Positions 17,239 through 26,887 are shown, counted from the stretch's first letter. The stretch is DNA of 64,000 bases from DALYJJ01 sp031969915 (GCA_031969915.1 DALYJJ010000019.1:1-64000), one strand, 5' to 3'. Numbers and translations: made by a program. Notes: a model not told the origin generated them from the letters alone.

Positions 17239-19623
17239 GTGAGACGTTTCGCACCCATCCGGTTAGCGGCGCTCGCCGCCGCGCTGGCGGCCGTGCTCGG
17301 CGCCCAACAGCCGCCTCAGCAGCAGCCGCCATTGGTCCTGCCCCCAGGGTTTCAGCCCCCGATCCCGCAGTCGGCTAAGCCGAATCCCCAGCCGCCCAAG
17401 CCCGAACCCGCCAAGCCCGAACCCGCCAAGCCGGCGCCCGTGCCTGCGCAGGCCGCTCCCGCACCCGGCCAGGGCCTTGCCGCGCAGCCCGCGGCGACTG
17501 CTCCGGCCGTTCCCACCCTCGGCGGCCTCAATCTGCAGAACGCCTCACTGGTGGAGGTGGTCGACTTCCTCGCCCGCCAGCTCGGCATCAATTACATACT
17601 CGATCCGCGGGTGCGCGGCGCCGTCACCATCAATACCTACGGCGAAACAAAGGACATCAACCCCCGCGACCTGCTGGACACCATCCTCCGCATCAACGAT
17701 TTCGCCATGGTCCAGGTGGGTACCACCTACCGCATTGTGCCCCTGGCCGACATCGCGCGCCTGCCCATTTCCCCGCAAACTCTCAGCGCCGATCAGATTC
17801 CGGAAGACGATCGCGCCATGCTGAACCTCGTCTTTCTGAAGTACGCCACGGTGGAGGAACTCGCGAAGCTGCTTGAACCCTTCATCGGCGCGAGCGGCAA
17901 GACCTGGGCCTATCCGCCTGCCAATCTGCTGCTGGTGCTCGACAGCCGCCGCAACATGAAGCGGCTGATGGAACTGGTGTCGATGTTCGATTCCGACACC
18001 TTCGCCAGCCAGCGCGTGCGTTTGTTTCAAGTGGAGAACAGCCGCCCCTCGGATATCTCGCGCGAACTCGAGAGCATTCTCAAAGGCATTTCGCTCAGCG
18101 AAAAGGCCAGCCCGATCCGGTTTCTCCCCTTGAACCGGATCAACACGCTCGTCGTCGTCGCGCCCAATCCGGGCGTCTTCGATGAGGTCGAGAAATGGCT
18201 GCGAAAGCTCGACGTGGCCGTGAAATCGAAGGCCGGATCGGTGGATAACTTCGTCTATCGCGTCAAATACGGCCGCGCGGATCTGCTCGCCATGGCGATC
18301 ATGCAACTCTACCTGGGAATTCCGTTCGGTTTCGGCGGGTTCGGTATGGGTGGCATGGGTATGGGCATGGGCGGGATGGGCATGGGTGGCATGGGCGCGG
18401 GTGGCGTCGGGATGGGCGGCATGGGCATGGGTGGCATGGGCATGGGCGGATTCGGCATGGGCGGCTTTGGCCAGGGCGCCATGATGCCCGGCATGATGGG
18501 TGGTTTCGGAGGGTATGGCATGGGCGGCTACGGCATGGGCGGGATGATGGCCGCCCCCAACGTCATGCCTGCGATCGGCGCGGGCGGCATTACAACTCCC
18601 GTGGGCGCGGCCGCGCAAGGCGGCGCCGCGGTGACGCCGGGCGCGGGCGCCGTCGACCAGACGGGGTCCTATTTAAGCGGTGGCGGGATGTTTCCCTTCC
18701 TCGGGAACCTGCGCATCCCGCGCGTGATTCCGAATCCGATGGACAACACGCTGCTGATTCAGGCCACCGCCGACGAATACGAGGGGATTCTCAAGCTGCT
18801 GCGGGATCTCGACGTCCCGCCGCGGCAAGTGCTGGTGGAGGCGAAGGTCTACGAGGTCAGCCTCGACAACGCGTTCTCAGCCGGCGTCGCCGCAACGCTC
18901 CAGCGCCTCGGCGGCCGGACGGCGACCGGCTTCTCGCCCGTCCGCCAATTGCAGGGAACAACATCCAACATCGGCGGTGTGACACTGACGGCCGGTATGC
19001 TGGTCGGCGCCACGCGGGAACTCCTGGCATCGCTCAATACCCTGGAGTCCAACCGCAAGGCGAAGGTTATTTCCGCACCGTCCCTCATTGCCACCGACAG
19101 CGTGCCCGCCACGCTCAACGTCGGCATCAGCGTGCCGACGCTCTCCTCCACTTCCGTTTCGCCCATCCAGAGCGGAGGGAATTCTCTGTTCGCGAACACG
19201 GTCCAAAACCGTGACGCCGGCGTGCAGTTGAGCGTAACCGCGCGCGTCAACCCAACCGGGATTGTGACGCTGATGATTCAACAGGAAGTGAGCAACCCGA
19301 TCCCGCCCCCCGAAGGCGGAATCCAGTCCCCGTCGTTCTCCAAGCGGAACGTCAGTACGCAGGTCACCGTTCAGGACGGAGACATGGTGGCCATCGGCGG
19401 CATCATCCAGGAAACGGACACGCTCTCCAACGCCGGTGTTCCGTTCCTGAATCGGATCCCCATCCTCGGTTCCGCCTTCGGCAGCCGCTCGACGAGCAAG
19501 CAGCGGACCGAGTTGCTGATCTTCCTGACGCCCCGTGTGATCTACGACACCAACGAACTGGTGGAGGCCACGGACGAACTGAAGTCGGGAATGAACCGGC
19601 TTCGGAAGCTCTACCGCGAATAG
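17239..19623 (+). CDS. gspD: Type II secretin GspD with Gly/Met-rich insert
   Basis: A 794-residue outer-membrane secretin. A signal peptide and a Pro/Gln/Ala-rich linker (to about residue 95) precede the N0 domain (LNLQNASLVEVVDFLARQLG) and the N1-N3 domains. The secretin core lies in the last 250 residues (VLVEAKVYEVSLDNAFS, VQNRDAGVQLSVTARV, VTVQDGDMVAIGGIIQE, PFLNRIPILGSAFG). Residues about 364-440 are an insertion built almost only of Gly, Met and Phe/Tyr (units such as GMGGM), placed between N-domains. The operon's products would assemble around it. GTG start three bases after the preceding gene. Confidence 0.95.
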   Translation: MRRFAPIRLAALAAALAAVLGAQQPPQQQPPLVLPPGFQPPIPQSAKPNPQPPKPEPAKPEPAKPAPVPAQAAPAPGQGLAAQPAATAPAVPTLGGLNLQNASLVEVVDFLARQLGINYILDPRVRGAVTINTYGETKDINPRDLLDTILRINDFAMVQVGTTYRIVPLADIARLPISPQTLSADQIPEDDRAMLNLVFLKYATVEELAKLLEPFIGASGKTWAYPPANLLLVLDSRRNMKRLMELVSMFDSDTFASQRVRLFQVENSRPSDISRELESILKGISLSEKASPIRFLPLNRINTLVVVAPNPGVFDEVEKWLRKLDVAVKSKAGSVDNFVYRVKYGRADLLAMAIMQLYLGIPFGFGGFGMGGMGMGMGGMGMGGMGAGGVGMGGMGMGGMGMGGFGMGGFGQGAMMPGMMGGFGGYGMGGYGMGGMMAAPNVMPAIGAGGITTPVGAAAQGGAAVTPGAGAVDQTGSYLSGGGMFPFLGNLRIPRVIPNPMDNTLLIQATADEYEGILKLLRDLDVPPRQVLVEAKVYEVSLDNAFSAGVAATLQRLGGRTATGFSPVRQLQGTTSNIGGVTLTAGMLVGATRELLASLNTLESNRKAKVISAPSLIATDSVPATLNVGISVPTLSSTSVSPIQSGGNSLFANTVQNRDAGVQLSVTARVNPTGIVTLMIQQEVSNPIPPPEGGIQSPSFSKRNVSTQVTVQDGDMVAIGGIIQETDTLSNAGVPFLNRIPILGSAFGSRSTSKQRTELLIFLTPRVIYDTNELVEATDELKSGMNRLRKLYRE

Positions 19624-19650
19624 AATCTTCAGTTTAGGCTTAGAGCGCAG

Positions 19651-19692
19651 CGGGCCGGAGGGAGGCACTCGGAGGCGTGCCGCTCAGGCCCG
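19651..19692 (+). terminator. Hairpin after gspD
   Basis: CGGGCC (19651-19656) pairs with GGCCCG (19687-19692), enclosing a second stem GGCAC/GTGCC. It lies 28 bases after the gspD stop. There is no T-run, so it may be an mRNA-stabilising or Rho-related structure. The remaining sequence to 20124 holds only the promoter described next and the leader of the following gene. Confidence 0.4.
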
Positions 19693-19804
19693 ATTCTTGC
19701 CGTTCACCCGGGCTGCGGCGCAGTTCGCTGAACCGCGATTGACCGCGTGCTACGGCTTTCAGATGCTGGAGTCCTGTTCTCTTGGGCGAAATGTGCTTGT
19801 TTCG

Positions 19805-19844
19805 ATCATCTTATGCTTGACTTGCTCTCGGTGAAGATGATAAG
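19805..19844 (+). promoter_or_regulatory. Promoter with flanking palindrome
   Basis: TTGACT (19817-19822) and GATAAG (19839-19844) are spaced 16 bases apart, a plausible sigma-70 promoter. An 8-base perfect inverted repeat ATCATCTT (19805-19812) / AAGATGAT (19834-19841) brackets the -35 box and overlaps the -10 box, as an operator would. The next start codon is 280 bases downstream, implying a long leader. Confidence 0.45.
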
Positions 19845-20124
19845 AACTATGTGACTGCGTCCAAGACTAACAGCGGCATTCATTCTTGTCGGTGAATCCC
19901 GCGAGCACGAACAAAGACACAAAGAGGTCGATACAATTTGAGCGGGCAGGAAAGACAGGGTCTAATGCGAAAGACGGAAGGTGACGATGGTAGGGCTTAG
20001 AGGCCTCGTCTCGTCCCTCTGGCCGTCCCGCCCGGCCCCCGGTTCCTGTTGTGATTTGTCGTTGAGGCTCAGGTTGCAAGAGAACTTCCATCAATTCAGA
20101 TTCTCGTCTCACAAGGAGAAGGAA

Positions 20125-22023
20125 ATGGCAGATCTTCGCAAGTTCATGCCAGTATTGGCAGTGCTGGTTCTGCTGTCCGTCGCGTCCGTCCCGGCGTTCG
20201 GTCAGCTTACCTGCGCTACCACCACTGGTGTGCCGCCGCTCGTGCGTGCCGAAGGCATCACGGAGCTGGTCGGTGATATCGTTTACGTTTGCGCAACCCC
20301 GGATCCCGACGGTCCGCAGGGCCCCATCCCCCCGCAGACCTTCGCAACTGACATCGTGGTCAACATCCAGATCTTCTTGAACACGAACGTCACCAGCCGG
20401 TTGCTCAACAGCGCGGGCCTCTCGGAGGCTCTCCTCCTGATCAATGAGCCCAGCGCCACCACGGTTCCGGCGATCTCCCTCGGCCTCAACGCGCTGCAGG
20501 GCACGATCCCCCCGGGCGTGAACAACTCGGTTTCCTGGCTCGGCGTCCGCCTGCTGCCTGCCGGCAGCTCCAGCGTGACGGTCCGCATCACCAACGTTCG
20601 CGCGAACGCCTCCGGCGCTCCCGCTGGCGTGGGTGGTATCCCGGGTCAGATCAACGCGTTCATCTCGATCTCGGGCAGCACCTCGGTTTCGTTGCAGCAG
20701 GTGTCCCAGACGGTTGCCTTCGTGCAGCCCGGTCTGACCACTGACGCGACGGCCCTGACGCTGCAGCAGTGCTTCGGCCGCAACACGACCTTCGGCTCCA
20801 GCGTGAACATCGTCGACGTGACGTTCCTGCGCTTCAACGAAGGCTTCGCGACTGCGTTCAAGCCGCGCACCTCCACCATTCCGCCGTACGACAAGGAACA
20901 GCGGCCCAGCATCCCCGGCGTTTCCTACAACTCCGAGTCGGGCTTCCTGCTTCCGAGCCTCGTCAACGACGCGATCGGTTTGGCCGACGCCCCGACTCGC
21001 CTGCAGTCCGCATTCACGAACGTTCCGAACGGCGCTCGCGTGTTCGTTAGCAGCGTCGCGGTTGGCGCTCTGAACGGCGGCACGCCGGTGATTCCGGGTG
21101 GCGCTCGCACCGCTCCGCCCTCCGGTTCCCCGAGCTCCTGGATCAGCGCGAGCCTCGTCTCCGCATCCGGCCAGACTTCGCGGACCTTCGCACCGTTCCT
21201 GAACTCCGGCTCGATCACCGGCGCCAACGCGGCGATCAGCGCCTTCGGCGTGACCTTCCCGACCACCGGCGGCCTTGGCTACACCGGTGGCTGGACGGAA
21301 ATCCCCGTGTCCGGCAACGCCGCCACCGCGGCCTGGTCCATCGCCAACAGCGACCCGAGCGGTCAGGAAGGCCTGATCTTCGCCGTCGCGATTGGCTATG
21401 TGCCGAACCCGGCTGCCAACGTTCCCAGCATCGGCGCCCCGATGGCCGCCACCATGAGCTTTAACCCGCTCAGCTCGGTGACCGTCGCCGCCGACAGCAC
21501 CGTGCCGATCCCGCGCTTCGTCAACACCAGCCAGCCGCGCAACATCTACACGATCGTTGCTTGCGTTACGAACCTGCTCTATCCGTTCGTGACCACGGCT
21601 CCTGGCTTCGACACCGGTATCGCTATCAGCAACACCTCGCTCGATACGCCGGTCTTCACCGGAACGCCCGCCCAGAACGGCACCTGCGCGTTGTACTTCT
21701 ATCGCGACGGTGCGCTGAACCCGGCGACGCCTCCTGTGACCCCGACCATCGCGGCTGGGTCCACCTACTCCTTCTCCATGGCGACTGGCGACCCGGCGGC
21801 AACGCCTCCGGTCCCGGCCATCACCGGCTTCAACCGCGGTTACCTGATCGCTCGCTGCGCCTTCCAGTTTGCGCATGGCTACGCGTTCGTCAGCGACCTC
21901 GGCCTGAACCGGTTTGCCCAGAGCTACATCGCGCTGATCATTCCGGATCGCGTGAACAACGTTCGTCTGCCGGATCCGAACACCACGGCTCCTGGCGGCT
22001 CGGGCGAGCAGCTCGCGAAGTAG
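20125..22023 (+). CDS. Large exported protein, probably abundant
   Basis: A 632-residue exported protein with signal peptide MADLRKFMPVLAVLVLLSVA ending at FGQ. The mature part is rich in Ala, Thr, Ser, Pro and Asn, predicted mostly beta, with few charged residues. It has the phrase PPLVRAEGITELVGDIVYVC near its start; I associate this with a family of unknown function in Bryobacterales. Five Cys could form disulfides. The start at 20125 is fixed by the strong ribosome site AAGGAGAAGG. Codon choice is highly biased (CGC, CTG, AAC), and a strong terminator follows. These point to high expression. It is next to the type II secretion operon and is a natural candidate substrate or surface component. 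Confidence 0.7.
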   Translation: MADLRKFMPVLAVLVLLSVASVPAFGQLTCATTTGVPPLVRAEGITELVGDIVYVCATPDPDGPQGPIPPQTFATDIVVNIQIFLNTNVTSRLLNSAGLSEALLLINEPSATTVPAISLGLNALQGTIPPGVNNSVSWLGVRLLPAGSSSVTVRITNVRANASGAPAGVGGIPGQINAFISISGSTSVSLQQVSQTVAFVQPGLTTDATALTLQQCFGRNTTFGSSVNIVDVTFLRFNEGFATAFKPRTSTIPPYDKEQRPSIPGVSYNSESGFLLPSLVNDAIGLADAPTRLQSAFTNVPNGARVFVSSVAVGALNGGTPVIPGGARTAPPSGSPSSWISASLVSASGQTSRTFAPFLNSGSITGANAAISAFGVTFPTTGGLGYTGGWTEIPVSGNAATAAWSIANSDPSGQEGLIFAVAIGYVPNPAANVPSIGAPMAATMSFNPLSSVTVAADSTVPIPRFVNTSQPRNIYTIVACVTNLLYPFVTTAPGFDTGIAISNTSLDTPVFTGTPAQNGTCALYFYRDGALNPATPPVTPTIAAGSTYSFSMATGDPAATPPVPAITGFNRGYLIARCAFQFAHGYAFVSDLGLNRFAQSYIALIIPDRVNNVRLPDPNTTAPGGSGEQLAK

Positions 22024-22045
22024 TCCTGGCTTCTGCCAGACCAAG

Positions 22046-22078
22046 AAGAGGAGGGGAGTAATCCCCTCCTCTTTTTTG
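22046..22078 (+). terminator. Rho-independent terminator
   Basis: A 12-bp perfect stem (22046-22057 with 22062-22073) with a GTAA tetraloop is followed by TTTTGTTTT. It lies 23 bases after the stop of the exported protein gene. Confidence 0.95.
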
Positions 22079-22202
22079 TTTTCGAGACTCCTGCAGCCGC
22101 TTCGTTCCCGGCGTGTTATACTTAGGTTTCCTGCCGCGTCCGACTCAGTCGGGTCGATCCCCCTTGTCCTTAATCCCTGTAATCATGTCGAGGAGCTTCG
22201 TT

Positions 22203-25200
22203 ATGCTTCGTCAGATGACTCTCGCGCTGAGCCTGCTGGCCGCAGCGGCTCTCCTGATTCCGGTCCCGGCCGCCGGCCAGGCCGTGCTCATGACTTCCGC
22301 CGACCAGAGCGGCTTTCTGTACAACTACTCGGTACAGCCGCTGGCGTTCACCCGGTCGTACCAGGCCGGCCAACGGATCCGGCAGGTGCTGCCGCGGCCG
22401 GACGGAGAGCGGGTCTACATCATCAGCGAGGATCCCGCCCGCGGTGTGGTCACGTTGAATCGCGACTTCCTGAGCGAAGCTGCGCCAGCGAAGAACCTCG
22501 GACCGATCACCACGGCGGCTCTCACTCCCGACGGAAGCCAGCTCCTTGTCCTGGCCGGCAGTCTGCGAATCTTCAGCACCGCGGGTAACGAGCCGGAACT
22601 CACCACCGCCGGCGGCATCGGCGTCGACATTCCGGAGCATCTCGCCATCTCCTTGGACGGCAGACGCGCCTACGTGCTCAGTCCCACTTCGAACCGGCTT
22701 TACGGCATCGACCTCACGAGCAGGACCCAGTTGACGGGTTCGCCCGTGACCATTCCCGGCGTGGCCAAGGGGATGGCCGTTGGGGCGAACGGCCGGCTCT
22801 ACATCATCACCAACACCCGGTTCCTCGAGATCGACGGCCGCACGCTGGCCGTTCGGGGTGAGGTCACCATTTCCGCGAACCCATCCGGCCAACTTGCGTT
22901 CAGCCCGGACGGCCTCCGCGTCTACGCGCTCAACGCCGCCGCGGTTGGGACCCAGCCCATCCTTATCTTCAACCTGGATAACCGCACGCTCTTCGGGGGC
23001 GCCGGCGTGACGGGCCAGATCTTCACCCAGATCATTCCGATCAGCAACAACCGCGCTTTGGCGATCTCGGGCGAGAACCGGCTGTTCCTGGTCTCTTCGG
23101 ACGGCGGACCAGTCACGGAAGTCAGCTTCAACATCGGGAGCCTTCAGAACGTTCGCTCCGTCGTGGCCAGCAATGAAATCTCCGACGCGCGGACTCTCTT
23201 CGTCGCGACCAACGAAATTCTCTATCGTGTGGACACGGCAACCTTTACGGTGACCGCGACGACGTCATTGAACACCGAGCCGGGCCGGGCGAATGCATAC
23301 GTTGGCCGGACCGCCACGGGCTCGATTGCCTCCGTTTTCTCCTACAACACGGTTCAGAACGTGACCACCGGGCAGGTTTCCCTGCCATTGGTTCTGCGCC
23401 TGGTGAATTCGCTCGGCGAGCCGCTGCCCAATATCACCGTCACGTTCCAGTCCTTGAATCCCGGCGCCCTGCTGTTGAGCACGGCAGGCACGACGAATGC
23501 CGCCGGATATGTCGAGACGGCAGTGACCGCCCCTTCCGGGGTGGGCGCCTTCCAGGTGGTCGCGACCATTCCCGGCGCCTCGCCCGTCACCTTCGAGTTG
23601 AATGCCGTTGCCGGCGGCGGCGGGCCTGGGCCCGATCCGAATACCCCGGTGCCCGGCGCGCCCCGCATCGTCTCGGGCAACGGCCAAGTGGTTCCGAGTT
23701 CCACGCAAACCACGTTCCCGATGGTAGTGCGCATCGTCGACGCGCAGAACCGTCCGATGCAGGGGATTATCGTTAACTGGACCACCGGCTCCGGCGGCTC
23801 CGTGCCGACCACTTCTTCGACGACCACCGACGAGAACGGGGTGACCGCGATCCGGGCGTTTGGCGCCACGTCGATCCCCGGTAATACGTACACCACGGGG
23901 ACTATCGTGGCTACGACGACGGCGGGTTCGGCGACGTTTTTTATCACTACCGTGGGGACGCAGGCCAACAACCTCTCCTCGTTCGGCGTGAACATGCTGA
24001 GGCCTGATCCCAATAGCGGCCGGATTACGGGCAAAGTCGGCGAGCGCCTCTCGGATGCGTTCCGCATCTACGCCTACACATTCTCGGGGAGTACCGGCAC
24101 CATTCCGAACGTCGGCGTGGAAGTGAGCACGCCGGAGGGCGTCGGCCTGCCGACGGCGACCTGCGCCGGCGGAGGCGGCCTCACCGATGTCAGCGGCGAG
24201 GGAACCTGCGAGATCATCCTCGGCGGCTCACCCGGCGAGACCCAGATGACGGTACAGGTCGGCGGGCAGTTCGTGTTCCGGCTGACGCTTGTGGTGACGC
24301 CGGGCGATCCTTCGATCATCCGGCCGGTCTCCGGCGACGGAGCCACCCTCGAACCCGGCCGCACTGTCGGACTCTTCGCCCAGGTGACCGACGCCGGCGG
24401 CAATCCCTCGGTGGGCGCGAACGCCACGTGGCAGGTGCTGACCCCCAACGGCGGTACGCTTTCCAGCACCACCGGCATCACGGCGACGAACGGCGGTATC
24501 AGCACCACGTTTACCGCCGGCCAGGTGAATGGCCCGGTCCGCATCCGGCTCACGGTCGGGGCGGCGGTGTATGAGTTCACAGTCACGGTGAATCTGAGGA
24601 TCAGCAACCTCGCCATCGTTTCGGGCAACAATCAGACCGCCGTAATCAACGCCCCGTTCGCGCTGCCCTTGACCGTCCGTGTTACGGACACGCAGGGGCG
24701 CGCTGTCCCCGGCGTTCAGGTCAGCTTCACCGTGGTGAGCGGCCAGGTTTCCCTGGCGCCCCTCTCCGTGGCTACCGACCCGAGCGGTAACGCCACCACC
24801 AACGCCACCGCCGGGCCCACCGCGGGCGCGGTTGTGGTGCGGGCGAACGTGCAGGGATTGGCCATCGCTCCGACCTTTAGCCTGACCATCGTTCCACCCG
24901 CGCCCGTGTTCACCGCTTCGAATATCCGGAACTGGCTCAGCGGTGAACGGACGCTCGCTCCCGGCGTGCTGGCCCGCCTCACGGGCACGAACCTCGTCGC
25001 CAACCTGAACGGCGCGATCACGTCACTTCCCACCGGCCCCTGGCCTGGCGTGGTGAACGGGATCTCGATCGACATCTCCGGACAGGCGGCGCCGCTCTAC
25101 CAGATCGCCAACTCGAACAACGAGCAGTCGATCATTTTCCAGGTTCCCTTCGAGATCGCGGCCGGAACGGCACGGGTCACCGTCACAACACCCACCGGCA

Positions 25201-25628
25201 CAGCCTTCGCCGATGTCACCATCGCCGATGTGAGCCCCGGATTGCTTGAGATCACGGTGGGTGCGCGCCGCTACGCCGTGTTGGTAAAGGCCAACGGCAC
25301 GCTAGTCAGCCCGCAGAACCCTGCCAACCGGGGCGAGCTTCTCCGCGCTTACTTCACGGGCCTGGGCCGGACCAACCCCGGCGTTCTCACCAATACCCCC
25401 GGAAGCGGCGGGCAATTGGTGGCCGCGGTGATCTTCACCGGCGTCAACAATGAGGGAGTCAGGACTGTCTCGGCTGAGTATGCCGAGAACCTCATCGGCA
25501 TGTATGTGGTCACGTTCGAGGTTCCCACGAATGCGCCCACCGGGTCGGATATTCCGTTCGGCCTGGGTGTGCGCATCGGCGGAGATGTGATCTTCAGCAA
25601 CGGCTCGGTGATCGCTTCGGTGCAGTAG
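22203..25628 (+). CDS. Exported repeat protein: propeller, Ig-like domains, TIGR03437-like end
   Basis: A 1141-residue exported protein. Signal peptide MLRQMTLALSLLAAAALLIP precedes AAGQA. Residues about 35-390 form a WD40/YVTN-like beta-propeller with repeated LSPDG-type motifs (FSPDGLRVYALN, LTPDGSQLLVL). About 400-880 hold several bacterial Ig-like group 1 domains (VTFQSLNPGA, NAAGYVETAVTAP; then VNWTTGSGGS, DENGVTAIRAF; then VSFTVVSGQVSLAP). The last 230 residues match the TIGR03437 style: PGVLARLTGTNL, QAAPLYQIANSNNEQSIIFQVPFE split over two strands, YFTGLGRTNPGV, and a PFGLGVRIGG end. The start at 22203 follows GAGGAG; an upstream in-frame extension is not signal-like. A surface adhesin or scaffold role is inferred. 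Confidence 0.8.
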   Translation: MLRQMTLALSLLAAAALLIPVPAAGQAVLMTSADQSGFLYNYSVQPLAFTRSYQAGQRIRQVLPRPDGERVYIISEDPARGVVTLNRDFLSEAAPAKNLGPITTAALTPDGSQLLVLAGSLRIFSTAGNEPELTTAGGIGVDIPEHLAISLDGRRAYVLSPTSNRLYGIDLTSRTQLTGSPVTIPGVAKGMAVGANGRLYIITNTRFLEIDGRTLAVRGEVTISANPSGQLAFSPDGLRVYALNAAAVGTQPILIFNLDNRTLFGGAGVTGQIFTQIIPISNNRALAISGENRLFLVSSDGGPVTEVSFNIGSLQNVRSVVASNEISDARTLFVATNEILYRVDTATFTVTATTSLNTEPGRANAYVGRTATGSIASVFSYNTVQNVTTGQVSLPLVLRLVNSLGEPLPNITVTFQSLNPGALLLSTAGTTNAAGYVETAVTAPSGVGAFQVVATIPGASPVTFELNAVAGGGGPGPDPNTPVPGAPRIVSGNGQVVPSSTQTTFPMVVRIVDAQNRPMQGIIVNWTTGSGGSVPTTSSTTTDENGVTAIRAFGATSIPGNTYTTGTIVATTTAGSATFFITTVGTQANNLSSFGVNMLRPDPNSGRITGKVGERLSDAFRIYAYTFSGSTGTIPNVGVEVSTPEGVGLPTATCAGGGGLTDVSGEGTCEIILGGSPGETQMTVQVGGQFVFRLTLVVTPGDPSIIRPVSGDGATLEPGRTVGLFAQVTDAGGNPSVGANATWQVLTPNGGTLSSTTGITATNGGISTTFTAGQVNGPVRIRLTVGAAVYEFTVTVNLRISNLAIVSGNNQTAVINAPFALPLTVRVTDTQGRAVPGVQVSFTVVSGQVSLAPLSVATDPSGNATTNATAGPTAGAVVVRANVQGLAIAPTFSLTIVPPAPVFTASNIRNWLSGERTLAPGVLARLTGTNLVANLNGAITSLPTGPWPGVVNGISIDISGQAAPLYQIANSNNEQSIIFQVPFEIAAGTARVTVTTPTGTAFADVTIADVSPGLLEITVGARRYAVLVKANGTLVSPQNPANRGELLRAYFTGLGRTNPGVLTNTPGSGGQLVAAVIFTGVNNEGVRTVSAEYAENLIGMYVVTFEVPTNAPTGSDIPFGLGVRIGGDVIFSNGSVIASVQ

Positions 25629-25635
25629 GATCCGG

Positions 25636-25668
25636 CCCCGGGGATGGCGGTGCTCGCCGTCCCCGGGG
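25636..25668 (+). terminator. GC-rich hairpin after repeat protein gene
   Basis: A stem of about 14 bp (CCCCGGGGATGGCGG with its near-complement) lies 8 bases after the stop codon. No T-run follows. A second GC-rich hairpin occurs at about 25680-25700. Rho-independent activity is doubtful. Confidence 0.45.
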
Positions 25669-25816
25669 TGCTCGAAAGGGCGCCCCGTGCGGGGCCCCGG
25701 GAACCATTCACGGAAAAATGACCTTTATTTTTCACGTGATTTCAAACAATTCCGGACAATCGGTCCGATCTGCCCGGTAGCGGTCTGCGATTCTCTTGGC
25801 GAAAGGAGTTTCGCAC

Positions 25817-26317
25817 ATGTCCGAGACCGCTCCCATTACCGGGATCGACAAGTTGTACCTGTTTCCCTACTTCTCCACGCGTGAGGAGTACCGGGCCGCG
25901 ATGGGCAAGGAGGCGCCGCCCTACAAGCCCTACAAGCCCCGAAAACACTGGCTGGATCCCAAAGCCGCGGAGAACACCCGCCGCTACGTCACCTATGAAC
26001 GCGCCTTGGTCTACGCTGCCGACGGACGTCCGATGGCCGGTCCCGACCAGCGGCCTGTGATCGACGAACTGGTTCTTCCCAAGGAGGAGGCCGGCGAGGT
26101 CAACCTTCCGCCCGACGCCGATGCCGCCGCCCGCGCCCTCCCGGAAGTGGCCGTGCCGATGCGCGCCCTGGAATCGTTCGAACGGATCGAGTTCGCCTTC
26201 GGTGGCGCGCTGGTTGTGAAGAACGTCATTCTGCTCGAGCAGATGCAGTCCGGATTCGGCGAAACCGATCGCGCGCTGCTTCGCGCGATCGCGCGGAAGC
26301 TCGACATCGCGGCCTGA
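25817..26317 (+). CDS. Hypothetical cytoplasmic protein
   Basis: A 166-residue protein that I do not recognise. It has no signal peptide or membrane segment. The N-terminal third is aromatic and Lys/Pro-rich (YLFPYFSTREEYRAAMG, YKPYKPRKHW), and the C-terminal part is a probable alpha/beta domain ending in a helix. The ATG at 25817 has a good ribosome site (AAAGGAG, nine bases upstream), so it is chosen over the ATG at 25796. It is convergent with the next gene. Confidence 0.7.
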   Translation: MSETAPITGIDKLYLFPYFSTREEYRAAMGKEAPPYKPYKPRKHWLDPKAAENTRRYVTYERALVYAADGRPMAGPDQRPVIDELVLPKEEAGEVNLPPDADAAARALPEVAVPMRALESFERIEFAFGGALVVKNVILLEQMQSGFGETDRALLRAIARKLDIAA

Positions 26318-26344
26318 TTCGAAGCGCGCCGGCCGGCACGCGAA

Positions 26345-26839
26345 CTAGACCCGCTCGCGGCGGCCCAGCATGACTTCGATCTCCTCGACGGTGGCCTGCA
26401 TCTGCTTCTGCACCAGGTTGGCGTCGAACAGGATCTGGCGCCCGTTGATATCCGCTCGCAAGTAAGTCGTCGTCCACTGGTACGGCGCGAAGCCCGGTGC
26501 GCCGGGGAATGAGCAGGTCATATCGACGGGCGTCAGATTCAAAGCCGCTGCATCGACACCCGCGGCCCGCAGCCGATCTTCGAGAGCGCTCCGGGCGTCC
26601 ACGCCTTGCGCTTGAGCGGCGAAATTTTGTCGTTGCAGCGCCGGGCTGGCAAGAGTTTGCCGCTGCGGCGCAACAGACGCCGCGTCCCGACGGCCGCCGC
26701 CAGCGGGTGCCGCCGTTCGCGGCCGCGCCGCCGCCAAGAATTCTGCCCGGAATCCCTTTTCGTTTCCGCCTCTTGCGGGTGCTGGCCGGGAGTTGGAAAA
26801 AGTACCGTAGAAGGGGGTGGATCGGGTCGATGAGATCAA
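26345..26839 (-). CDS. Hypothetical protein with TTG start
   Basis: A 164-residue protein of unknown function. The first 100 residues are Arg/Ala/Gln-rich and probably disordered. The C-terminal 50 residues (RADINGRQILFDANLVQKQ) look folded, with a long terminal helix. The start is TTG, supported by a strong ribosome site GAGGAGG five bases upstream on the minus strand (plus-strand 26845-26851). Confidence 0.6.
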   Translation of the reverse strand: MISSTRSTPFYGTFSNSRPAPARGGNEKGFRAEFLAAARPRTAAPAGGGRRDAASVAPQRQTLASPALQRQNFAAQAQGVDARSALEDRLRAAGVDAAALNLTPVDMTCSFPGAPGFAPYQWTTTYLRADINGRQILFDANLVQKQMQATVEEIEVMLGRRERV

Positions 26840-26887
26840 TGCAGGCCTCCTCGCGCTCTACTAGAGCACGCGGTCAGCCAAATCTCC

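Noticed and set aside
17545..18618. 357-residue minus-strand frame rich in His and Ala
   Set aside because: It is the antisense shadow of the Gly/Met-rich repeat of gspD; the HATHAH pattern comes from the repeat codons.
25680..25700. Second strong terminator after the repeat protein
   Set aside because: GC-rich hairpin but no T-run; listed only as part of the region.
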